Below, one piece after another: positions 1 through 6,099 of a stretch of 7,384 nt of DNA (position 1 is its first letter; each line of letters opens with the position of its first letter). A program made the translations under genes and the position numbers. The DNA is from Akkermansia sp. (GTDB taxonomy: Bacteria > Verrucomicrobiota > Verrucomicrobiia > Verrucomicrobiales > Akkermansiaceae). The notes below the pieces were generated by a model. It was not told where the DNA came from and ran no database searches. It was given only the letters and a program-made list of their open reading frames with translations. The stretch spans positions 1 through 7,384 of the forward strand of contig JAIFNK010000302.1 of the NCBI GenBank assembly GCA_020047775.1, read 5' to 3'.

Positions 1-92
1 TGGTGTACGTATTGTTGGTGTTGTAGATCGTCCCATTGCCAGTGAATGTGATCACGTTCGTTGAGGCACCAAAAGCGTTGGCATTGGTAGTG
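1..92. repeat. Long identical block shared with 2932-3023 (inter-paralogue repeat)
   Basis: Bases 1-92 equal bases 2932-3023 with no mismatch (offset 2931); 93 versus 3024 is the first difference on the right, and the left limit is cut by the window edge, so the block may be longer. It encodes the unit plus the following YNTNNTYT in both paralogues. Immediately outside, codons differ (for example GTC GCG GTC GAT TCC against GTT AGC GTC GAT AAT), so identity is patchy in a way that fits gene conversion. Confidence 0.9.
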
Positions 93-1099
93 GAATCGAC
101 CGCGACCACGCCGCCGTTGATGTTGAATCCGCCGGAGAAGGTGTTGTTGTTGCCAGCGCCTAAAGTCAGAGTGCCGGTTCCACTCTTGGTGAGCGAAAAT
201 CCCGAACCGCCGTCGCCGACCGCACCCAGAGTCAAATTCATAAAGGTGGTGCCGCCGCCATTGTTTTTGACATTGAAGACAGCGTTGCCAGTCAGGGTGG
301 TTGCGCCGAACTTGAGATCATGCTGTGCATTAGATGCATCTTCAGCGATCAGAGTGAATGCGCCGATGCTCAGGGTTCCAAGCTGGTGGATCTTGTTGCT
401 GCCCGCTCCGCCAGCCTTTTCCACGTTGATGGTCGCGTTGCCACCGACCGTGACGTTGTTGTTCCACTGGATGGTCTCGGCTGTTGCGTTGGAAGCGCCA
501 CTGGAACGCAACTGGAGGATGCCGCCGTTCAGTTGGAGGGCGGAGGTTCCGAATGGATTGCCCGGAGTCAGACTGACGGATGCGCCGGTGTTGCCCTGCA
601 GGATTCCAGCGGTGAGGGTGGTTGTGCCGCTGTAGGTGTTGGCGGCAGAGGCTCTGCTGAGCACCAGCGTGCCGGCACCGATTTTGTTGAGGCCGTCGCT
701 GCCGGCAATTTCGCTGCTGATGGTGAGCGTGCGGTTGGTGACGTCGATGACGGGTGCGGTCGCATCGGTGCGATCCAGTGTCAGGATGTTCGCGCCGGAA
801 ATGGTGAGATCGTTTGAGGCAGTGGTGCTGTCGGTGAACGTGATGTTGCCGATGGTGCGGCCGACATCGTCGAGATTGATTGATGTCCCTGCGTTGATGT
901 CGACGCCGGTGAAGTTGGCGGTGAAGTCGGCACCGTCGGCGACGATGCCGCCGCCCCAGACGCCGCCGGGATCGGTGGTGTCCGACCAAGCACCGGTAGT
1001 GCCGGTCCAAGTGCCATCAGCGGCGTGGGAGTAGGAGATGGCGAGCAGCGAGCTGCCGGCGAGGAGTAACAAGGAGCGGAGTGTCGATTTTGGTTTCAT
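1..1099 (-). CDS. Autotransporter-associated beta-strand repeat protein, 3' end off the window (paralogue of the next gene upstream)
   Basis: I translated this frame by hand: 366 codons with no stop, so the gene runs off the left edge. The ATG at 1099 begins MKPKSTLRSLLLLAGSSL, a Sec signal peptide with likely cleavage after SHA at about residue 26. The mature part is rich in Gly, Asn, Thr and Ser with alternating beta-strand pattern. Two segments fit the autotransporter-associated beta-strand (PATR) motif: residues about 136-170 (GLNKIGAGTLVL, then NTYSGTTTL) and about 302-332 (LTKSGTGTLTLGAG, then NTFSGGFNINGG). Residues 81-149 match the 744-residue paralogue closely (TIGNIT, TISGANILTLDR, IAGSDGLNKIGAGTL), but about 170 residues here have no counterpart there before the two proteins realign at NNNTFSGGF. 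Start choice rests on the paralogue, which begins with the same eight residues. A weak AGGA lies 11 bases before the ATG. A C-terminal PEP-CTERM tail is expected by analogy but lies outside the window. Role beyond an exported repeat protein is unknown. Confidence 0.87.
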   Translation of the reverse strand, partial: MKPKSTLRSLLLLAGSSLLAISYSHAADGTWTGTTGAWSDTTDPGGVWGGGIVADGADFTANFTGVDINAGTSINLDDVGRTIGNITFTDSTTASNDLTISGANILTLDRTDATAPVIDVTNRTLTISSEIAGSDGLNKIGAGTLVLSRASAANTYSGTTTLTAGILQGNTGASVSLTPGNPFGTSALQLNGGILQLRSSGASNATAETIQWNNNVTVGGNATINVEKAGGAGSNKIHQLGTLSIGAFTLIAEDASNAQHDLKFGATTLTGNAVFNVKNNGGGTTFMNLTLGAVGDGGSGFSLTKSGTGTLTLGAGNNNTFSGGFNINGGVVAVDSTTNANAFGASTNVITFTGNGTIYNTNNTYT

Positions 1100-1117
1100 G
1101 GATGTGAGTTTCCTAGA

Positions 1118-1138
1118 TTTCAGTTTTCAGTTTTCAGA
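1118..1138. repeat. 7-bp repeat, three units, upstream of the left-edge gene
   Basis: TTTCAGT, TTTCAGT and TTTCAGA follow each other without gap. The array lies 18 bases before the start codon of the left-edge gene, between that start and the strong hairpin. Copy number change here would alter leader spacing, but no regulatory motif is recognisable. Confidence 0.6.
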
Positions 1139-1147
1139 TTGAAGAAT

Positions 1148-1189
1148 GGGGACGCCGTCCCTCCAGACGGCGTCCCCGGTTGGTCCGGG
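1148..1189. repeat. Strong GC-rich inverted repeat with an overlapping smaller hairpin
   Basis: GGGGACGCCGTC (1148-1159) and GACGGCGTCCCC (1166-1177) form a perfect 12-bp stem with a 6-base loop CCTCCA. A second stem, CCCGG (1175-1179) with CCGGG (1185-1189), uses the last three bases of the first, so the two compete. The first stem begins 49 bases before the start codon of the partial left-edge gene and is not followed by a T run on either strand. A REP-like mobile palindrome or a 5'-leader structure are both possible; it shares CCGTCCCT with the hairpin at 1324-1347. Confidence 0.7.
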
Positions 1190-1323
1190 AGAAACCCAAA
1201 TAACTTCCGGGGAGGGGATGGCCCGCAAGCGGGCAAATTTTGAATGTTGAATGAAGAGAAGAACGAAGCGTGATGAAGATGGGGTAGAGCCGTTGTGCGG
1301 GCGGGCGGCTGCGCCGCGAAAGT

Positions 1324-1347
1324 GGGACGGATGCGGAGTTCCGTCCC
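1324..1347 (-). terminator. Hairpin just after the PEP-CTERM gene, possible terminator or intergenic repeat
   Basis: An 8-bp perfect stem (GGGACGGA / TCCGTCCC) encloses an 8-base loop, starting 7 bases after the stop codon of the PEP-CTERM gene on the minus strand. The position suits a transcription terminator. However, the bases after it on the minus strand (ACTTTCGCGG) have only a short T run, so it is not a textbook intrinsic terminator. It may instead be one unit of a dispersed palindromic intergenic repeat. Confidence 0.45.
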
Positions 1348-1354
1348 TACCCTG

Positions 1355-3589
1355 TTACTTTCTGCGGCGGCGGAGGAGGCCCGCTCCGAGCAAGAGGCCT
1401 GCAAGGGCGCTGGTGGGCTCGGGGATGGCGGTCCAGTTCAGGGTGGAGCCGCTGATGGTAAAGTAACCACCAGCGGACGCATTGGCGCGTTGGTTCATGG
1501 AGTCCCAAGTCAGGTTGGTGCCCGTGATGGACGAGAAAATTCCGCTCCAGCTTCCAGCACCCGTGAATCCGGTGAAAACGTCTGTCCAGCTCTTGTCGGC
1601 CAGCCAGAAGGACGTATTGTAGGCCGTGTTCGACGAGATGTTGAAAACTGCGCCGCTGCCTCCAAGGGTCCCTGTTGACTGGCCCACGACCTTGTCGATT
1701 GTGTTGCTGCCAGTAGTGATTTCCCACGCGAATATTGATCCGCTGTTAAAGGTCAGGCTGTCGCTGGCTCCGAAGGTCAGCGTCCCAGGGCTGCTGCCGG
1801 GGGCGAGCGTGCCACCGCTTTGGATGGTGGTTGAGCCGCCGACGGTGCCAGTGCCGCCAAGAGTGGCGGTGTTGGCCACGGTGACCAAGCCAGTTGCGCT
1901 GCTGTTATCGCCGTTCACCAGCAGTACGCCGCCGTTGACGGCGGTGGCACCGGTGTAGGTATTGGAGTTTGTTAGAACCCAAGTTCCCGCGCCGTTCTTG
2001 GTGAGGGTGGCGGCATTGGATGTCCCCGTATTATTCACCCACTGGCCGGCAAGAATGTTGTTGCCTGTGTTTGTGCCAGAAAGGATGAGCTTTCGGACGG
2101 TGTTGGAAGTGGCAGTGCCAAGACTTCCGGTGTTCGAGTAGTTGACGGCTCCGCTACCGGAAGAACCAAGAGTGACCGTGCCGGAGGTCACTGTTGACGC
2201 ATTGATCGCCCCGCTCATGGTCTGGCCGGAGCCGGTGTAGTTGAGGGTGACCGTGCCGGTGGTGTTGTTGAAAGTAATGCCGTTGCTTCCACCCGCGGAC
2301 GCATAATTGAGAGTGCCTTGGGTCACAGTGATCAACCCGGTGAAGCCGTTGGCGGCATTGCCTAGGGTCCACACGCCGCCGCCGGTCTTGGTGATGGCAG
2401 TCGTCGAGGTACCGTTGTTGCCGATGCTGCCATTGAAGGCGTTGGCACCCGTGTTGGTGCCGGAGAGGGTCAGGTTCTTGTTGCCGGAGCTGACGGTGGT
2501 GAAGGTCAGATCGGGAGTGATCGTGAAGGCGTTTGCAGCGAGTGTTGCGTTATTGCTGAGCGTGGCAGAGCCGCTTCCGCCCCACAATTCCACTGCACGA
2601 TTGGTGAGCGTGACCGGAGCATTGGTCGCAGTACCCAACGTGAAGCTAGTGGTTTGGTTGGCACCGGTTGCGACGCCCACCTTGAGGGAGCCGGTACTGC
2701 TGTCTGCCAGGCTGTTGGCGGTGAAATTGAGGGCATTGCCGGTTGTGCCAACCCACAGCTTGCCCGTGTGGGTGTTGGCAGTGTTGGCAAATGACGCCGA
2801 CATCGTGGAGGAGTCGGGCGTGATTTGAATTTCGCCAGAGCCTGAGACAATACCATTCACGATGGTGTTTTCGGCATTCGCTCCTTTAAACGTGGCGATC
2901 ACTCCATCGTTTACCGCAACCGCTTGTCCAATGGTGTACGTATTGTTGGTGTTGTAGATCGTCCCATTGCCAGTGAATGTGATCACGTTCGTTGAGGCAC
3001 CAAAAGCGTTGGCATTGGTAGTGATCGTCCCATTGCCAGTGAATGTGATCACGTTCGTTGAGGCACCAAAAGCGTTGGCATTGGTAGTATTATCGACGCT
3101 AACCACGCCGCCGCTGATGTCGAAGCCGCCGGTGAATGTGTTGTTGCTGGTGCTGGTAAAGGTCAGTGTGCCCGCGCCGGTCTTTTGCAAGCCATCGTTT
3201 CCCGCGATGACGCTGCTGATGGTGAGAGCGCGGGTCGACGTGGTGACATTGATGGTCGGTTTGGTCGCATCGCTGCGATCAAGTGTCAGAATGTTCGCGC
3301 CGGAGATGGTGTAGTTGTGGGTGGTGTCGGAGGCGGTGATGTTGCCGATGGTGATGCCAGTATCCAAGGTGACGACGCGGTCAGCTGTAATGGTGTTGCC
3401 GAAGGTGGCGGTGTTGTCAGTGCCTTCGGCATAGGCCGTGTTGCCCACCCAATTCGTCACGGTGGTCCAGTTGCCGGGGTTATTTTCATCCCAAGTGGCG
3501 CTGGTGGCCTGGGCGGAAGCGGAAGAGATGGCGAGTAGCGAGCTGCCGGCGAGGATGAGGGAGTGGCGGAGTGTTGATTTCGGTTTCAT
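1355..3589 (-). CDS. PEP-CTERM sorting-domain protein with autotransporter-associated beta-strand repeats
   Basis: This is a complete 744-residue exported protein ending in TAA. It starts MKPKSTLRHSLILAGSSLLA; signal peptide cleavage is likely after ASA (26) or AQA (28). The frame is open upstream to 3742, but that extension (ITNITNTTTT-type low complexity) has no signal character, and the paralogue supports the ATG at 3589. PATR-type motifs occur at about 133-163 (GLQKTGAGTLTF), 398-428 (AITKTGGGVWTL) and 529-558 (LTKNGAGTWVLTNSNTYTGA). A longer module starting LSGTNTG is present twice, at about 375-409 and 503-539. GGTLAPGSSPGTLTF at 592-606 is typical of these proteins. The tail is IPEP (722-725), a short hydrophobic Ala/Leu/Gly helix and RRRRK (740-744), a PEP-CTERM signal, normally recognised by an exosortase in the inner membrane. 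No beta-barrel translocator domain is present, so it is not a classical type V autotransporter. Residues 168-189 and 190-211 are an exact tandem duplication. No Shine-Dalgarno is visible. Likely surface or extracellular; partner and ligand unknown. Confidence 0.93.
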   Translation of the reverse strand: MKPKSTLRHSLILAGSSLLAISSASAQATSATWDENNPGNWTTVTNWVGNTAYAEGTDNTATFGNTITADRVVTLDTGITIGNITASDTTHNYTISGANILTLDRSDATKPTINVTTSTRALTISSVIAGNDGLQKTGAGTLTFTSTSNNTFTGGFDISGGVVSVDNTTNANAFGASTNVITFTGNGTITTNANAFGASTNVITFTGNGTIYNTNNTYTIGQAVAVNDGVIATFKGANAENTIVNGIVSGSGEIQITPDSSTMSASFANTANTHTGKLWVGTTGNALNFTANSLADSSTGSLKVGVATGANQTTSFTLGTATNAPVTLTNRAVELWGGSGSATLSNNATLAANAFTITPDLTFTTVSSGNKNLTLSGTNTGANAFNGSIGNNGTSTTAITKTGGGVWTLGNAANGFTGLITVTQGTLNYASAGGSNGITFNNTTGTVTLNYTGSGQTMSGAINASTVTSGTVTLGSSGSGAVNYSNTGSLGTATSNTVRKLILSGTNTGNNILAGQWVNNTGTSNAATLTKNGAGTWVLTNSNTYTGATAVNGGVLLVNGDNSSATGLVTVANTATLGGTGTVGGSTTIQSGGTLAPGSSPGTLTFGASDSLTFNSGSIFAWEITTGSNTIDKVVGQSTGTLGGSGAVFNISSNTAYNTSFWLADKSWTDVFTGFTGAGSWSGIFSSITGTNLTWDSMNQRANASAGGYFTISGSTLNWTAIPEPTSALAGLLLGAGLLRRRRK
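2932..3023. repeat. Second copy of the block identical to 1-92
   Basis: This partner copy lies in the complete PEP-CTERM gene and includes the whole left copy of the 66-bp tandem duplication (2957-3022). The identity therefore aligns the single unit of the partial paralogue with the C-terminal copy of the pair in this gene. Such a direct repeat about 2.9 kb apart could also mediate deletion or fusion between the two genes. Confidence 0.9.
2957..3088 (-). repeat. Perfect 66-bp tandem duplication inside the PEP-CTERM gene
   Basis: Positions 2957-3022 and 3023-3088 are identical base for base; the flanking bases 2956/3022 and 3023/3089 differ, which sets the unit at exactly 66 bp. It is 22 codons, in frame, and adds a second copy of the segment TTNANAFGASTNVITFTGNG (plus TI) at residues 168-189 and 190-211. 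The paralogous gene at the left edge has this unit once (26-91). Absence of even silent differences points to a very recent duplication. Confidence 0.95.
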
Positions 3590-3930
3590 GGTTGTGGTGG
3601 TGTTGGTGATGTTGGTGATGATTGCGGATTCGTGGGAGCAATGGGATTTCGGACGGCAGATTATTCTCGGAAAAGGAGCTTGAGGACGGATGTGAAGGCG
3701 GGAGAGACGGCAGATGCTGTAAACCGGTGATATCAATTCCACAGCTCCCGACCTCTTGCAAAAACATTATTAATTAGTGACTACTCCCAATTTATCCATG
3801 TTTTCACCATGAGAAATCCGCGTATCCGATCTGCAGCCCCGGGCGGTTGGCGGGATACTTGAACCCGGAAACCGAAGTTCTGGATCACGCTTGAGGCCCT
3901 CATGACCACAGAGGCACAGAGAAATACTGG
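3590..3930. other. Intergenic region between the lyase-like gene and the PEP-CTERM gene
   Basis: This 341-bp stretch has no convincing gene. Next to the PEP-CTERM start it holds a low-complexity leader with two tandem copies of GTTGGTGAT (3602-3619, plus strand). An AT-rich patch at about 3763-3795 (AAAACATTATTAATTAG) is the best candidate for the promoter of the PEP-CTERM gene, but no -35/-10 pair with good spacing stands out. ACCACAGAGGCACAGAGA at 3905-3922 has the look of a dispersed intergenic string. No clear intrinsic terminator follows the lyase-like gene. Confidence 0.5.
3781..3903 (-). CDS. Doubtful 40-codon open frame, hypothetical
   Basis: An ATG at 3903 opens 40 codons (MRASSVIQNFGFRVQVSRQP and onward) to a TAG at 3781-3783. 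The frame is the same as that of the lyase-like gene and stays open from its TAG at 3931, nine codons upstream of the ATG. There is no Shine-Dalgarno, no recognised domain, no signal peptide. It may be chance, or a remnant of a repeated intergenic element that happens to be translatable. Listed only because it is the sole frame of this size on the coding strand in the gap. Confidence 0.12.
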   Translation of the reverse strand: MRASSVIQNFGFRVQVSRQPPGAADRIRGFLMVKTWINWE

Positions 3931-6099
3931 CTAATTCTGCAATACCGCCGCGCGAAGGAAGAGTTGATTCATTGGTCCGCTGGGCGTGGCGGTGACGGTG
4001 GTGGTATTATTGACGGTGCCGGAGGAGATACTTACAGTTCCGCCGCCAAGGGGACCTTCCACGCCATCACAGGCATACCAGTCAACGAGATTGTTTGACC
4101 ACTCATAGAAAATGCTCAGATCCCGGGGTGAAGTGGTGTTTTGCGGATGGGTGAAGGTGGTGTTGGTGGGATTCGTGGCCACGTTGGCGAGTCCGCCCGA
4201 TGTCTCGTTTGGATGGGTGCCGAACCAGGCTTCGATGCCATTGGGAATCCCGTCGCCGTCCGGATCGTCCCTTAGACCAGTCAGGGCACCCACGCCGGGA
4301 TATTCTCCGATCCAGAAGGAGAAATCGCTGGCAACCACGAAGGCTGCAGCATCAATGCGACGCAGAGCATTGTGATTCCAAGAGTAGGTGTTGACTCCCG
4401 AAGCAACAGCTCCTTCATAACCCGCTGCACCTCCGTTCGAGCCAAAGCTACCGTCGGAGTAGATCTCCGTGAGCGGGGGCTGCGGCGCGGATGCATCGTT
4501 GCCCAAGTTCCCGTTGAAGTTCACGAAATTGAAGGCTCCATTGACGGTCGTCGCAAGGCTGACCGTGTTGGTCGAGCTGTCGGCGAAGGCCGTCTTGTGA
4601 AGCACGATCGACTGCCCGGCCTGTAGGTTGCCGTCGACGGAAACCCAACCCACGGCGAGGTCGCCCCCGGTCGTGTAATTCCACGTGAATGTGAGGTTCG
4701 CGTTGCCGCCAGAGTAAGTCGTCTTCGTCAGGTCGAGGTAGAAAAGATTGGATTGGATCCCGTTGCCGATGGCCAAGGTCATGGGATTTCCAGCAAAGGT
4801 TGCGGTAAATGTGTCGCCCGTCCCAAACTCGGTGGAGGTGCCTACGATCAGGAAATCGGCCGCACCCGCATCAATGGTGATGGTTTTGCCTCCGGCAATG
4901 GCATCGATGATTCCATCTAGATGGGAACCACTCCTCACAACAGTGATGGGATTAACAGGAAGAACCGGAAGCTGATAGATCTCTTTGCGCGTACCCTTCT
5001 CAATTGTAAAATTACTTCCATTGTAATCGCCGTGCAGGAAAGGACTATCGTAGGATTTGGCGGGGCTGAAATTCACGTTAGCACCGTTCACTGTCGGCGT
5101 CTGGATGTAACTGGTGTCCAGGGTCAGCACATCTCCGTAGATGGTCCTGTGAGTGAGTAGACCGTTCGTGAGGGTTGGTGTATTGGCTTTAACCAGCGCT
5201 TTAAACGCGGCAAAATCGGCTACCTGATCCTTCGCCATCACCTCGAGGATCATCGGCTTGAATTTATCATTGAGTTGGACGATCCAGTGGGCCGGTGCGG
5301 TGAAGGCGGTGAAATTGTAATTTTCGATCAGTGTATAAGCGGTTCCAACTGGGCGAATGGCGGCATAGGCTCCATTGGCTTCGTCCGTTTCAACGAAGAG
5401 TATGCCGTTCTCCGCCACCGGATCGGTGAGTCCAGCCTTGGAAATCCATGCCCACATTTGCTGTGCGTCCAGATTGGTCGTCAGCATCTGGGTGATCATG
5501 CTGCCCTTGCTCTGAACAGACCAGAAGGCATTGCGTGCATACGATTGATCGGTGGGTAACACGCAGGGAATAATCCTCGCGGCTTCGGCGGCCCCTGAAA
5601 AAATGACGCCTTGGTGACGCCCCTGGCTGCTGATGGCAGTCCAATCAGCCAAGGGTCGCGCCTTGTACTGAGGTGAGCCCATGATGAAAGACGGGGTGCA
5701 ATAGCTGTATCGCACGATACCACCTCCATCGGTATTCTGTTTATATGGCACCATGTTGACTGACATGTCCCAAGAGGTCGTGGCCGCCTGCCCAAGTCCC
5801 TGCGCTGTCTGCCTCACCTCATAGGTGCCCCGTCCTGCGACATCCACAGCAATGTCAGCAATCACCGGCTTTGGCCGATAGCTGCTGAAGACAGCATTGA
5901 CGCTGTGTCCATTCACCACAGGCACCACCCCTAGCCCGAAATAGAGATTTGCCATATTGCTGGTGATCTCATCGTGCAAGGGATTGAAGGCGCGCGTGAG
6001 TGTCACTCGTGCATTCGCGCCTCCGACGATGTCGTTGAACTGTTCTTGAGCCCAATACGCCCAGAACAGATCGAGATACATTCCGGCATGCTTCCGCAC
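3931..6099 (-). CDS. 3' fragment of the frameshifted lyase-like gene (end of toroid, beta domains, calcium loop, C-terminal tail)
   Basis: The downstream frame is open from just after a TGA at 6115-6117 to the TAG at 3931-3933. A GTG at 6099 would give 722 residues, but that codon is Val286 of the repaired protein, not a natural start, and the fragment has no signal peptide. It begins RKHAGMYLDLFWAYWAQEQ, which continues the toroid helix cut off in the 5' fragment. The last 111 residues hold DPDGDGIPNGIE with a TSP3/EF-hand-like spacing of Asp residues, then FYEWSNNLVDWY and a Thr/Ser-rich beta tail ending LFLRAAVLQN. Just before the loop is FWIGEYPGVG, part of the same recurring C-terminal arrangement. 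Preserved coding quality to the last codon argues that the frame break is recent or artefactual. Confidence 0.6.
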   Translation of the reverse strand: MRKHAGMYLDLFWAYWAQEQFNDIVGGANARVTLTRAFNPLHDEITSNMANLYFGLGVVPVVNGHSVNAVFSSYRPKPVIADIAVDVAGRGTYEVRQTAQGLGQAATTSWDMSVNMVPYKQNTDGGGIVRYSYCTPSFIMGSPQYKARPLADWTAISSQGRHQGVIFSGAAEAARIIPCVLPTDQSYARNAFWSVQSKGSMITQMLTTNLDAQQMWAWISKAGLTDPVAENGILFVETDEANGAYAAIRPVGTAYTLIENYNFTAFTAPAHWIVQLNDKFKPMILEVMAKDQVADFAAFKALVKANTPTLTNGLLTHRTIYGDVLTLDTSYIQTPTVNGANVNFSPAKSYDSPFLHGDYNGSNFTIEKGTRKEIYQLPVLPVNPITVVRSGSHLDGIIDAIAGGKTITIDAGAADFLIVGTSTEFGTGDTFTATFAGNPMTLAIGNGIQSNLFYLDLTKTTYSGGNANLTFTWNYTTGGDLAVGWVSVDGNLQAGQSIVLHKTAFADSSTNTVSLATTVNGAFNFVNFNGNLGNDASAPQPPLTEIYSDGSFGSNGGAAGYEGAVASGVNTYSWNHNALRRIDAAAFVVASDFSFWIGEYPGVGALTGLRDDPDGDGIPNGIEAWFGTHPNETSGGLANVATNPTNTTFTHPQNTTSPRDLSIFYEWSNNLVDWYACDGVEGPLGGGTVSISSGTVNNTTTVTATPSGPMNQLFLRAAVLQN

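Noticed and set aside
342..1010. Minus-strand frame of 222 codons rich in His and Arg
   Set aside because: It is an alternative frame of the left-edge repeat protein, which has a signal peptide, PATR motifs and a clear paralogue; the His/Arg bias is typical of a shifted frame.
1221..1234. GCCCGC-AA-GCGGGC as an intrinsic terminator on the plus strand
   Set aside because: The full stem leaves only a 2-base loop and no plus-strand gene ends there; kept only as part of the palindrome cluster.
2307..2828. Long plus-strand open frame (173 codons) opposite the PEP-CTERM gene, and similar ones at 36-635, 636-1034, 1626-1958 and 2967-3314
   Set aside because: They are antisense to repetitive GC-biased coding DNA and translate to Val/Pro/Leu-rich sequence without domain features; repeats in them mirror the real minus-strand repeats.
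2957..3088. CRISPR-like or phage-type repeat array
   Set aside because: Two adjacent identical units without spacers, in frame within a coding sequence.
3590..3742. Upstream in-frame extension of the PEP-CTERM protein (51 extra codons)
   Set aside because: It would bury the signal peptide, is low complexity near the ATG, and the paralogue begins at the same MKPKSTLR.
3836..3880. tRNA-like T-arm (CGGGTTCAAGTATCCCG, minus strand)
   Set aside because: The loop is 9 bases rather than 7, and no anticodon arm, D arm or acceptor stem can be built around it.
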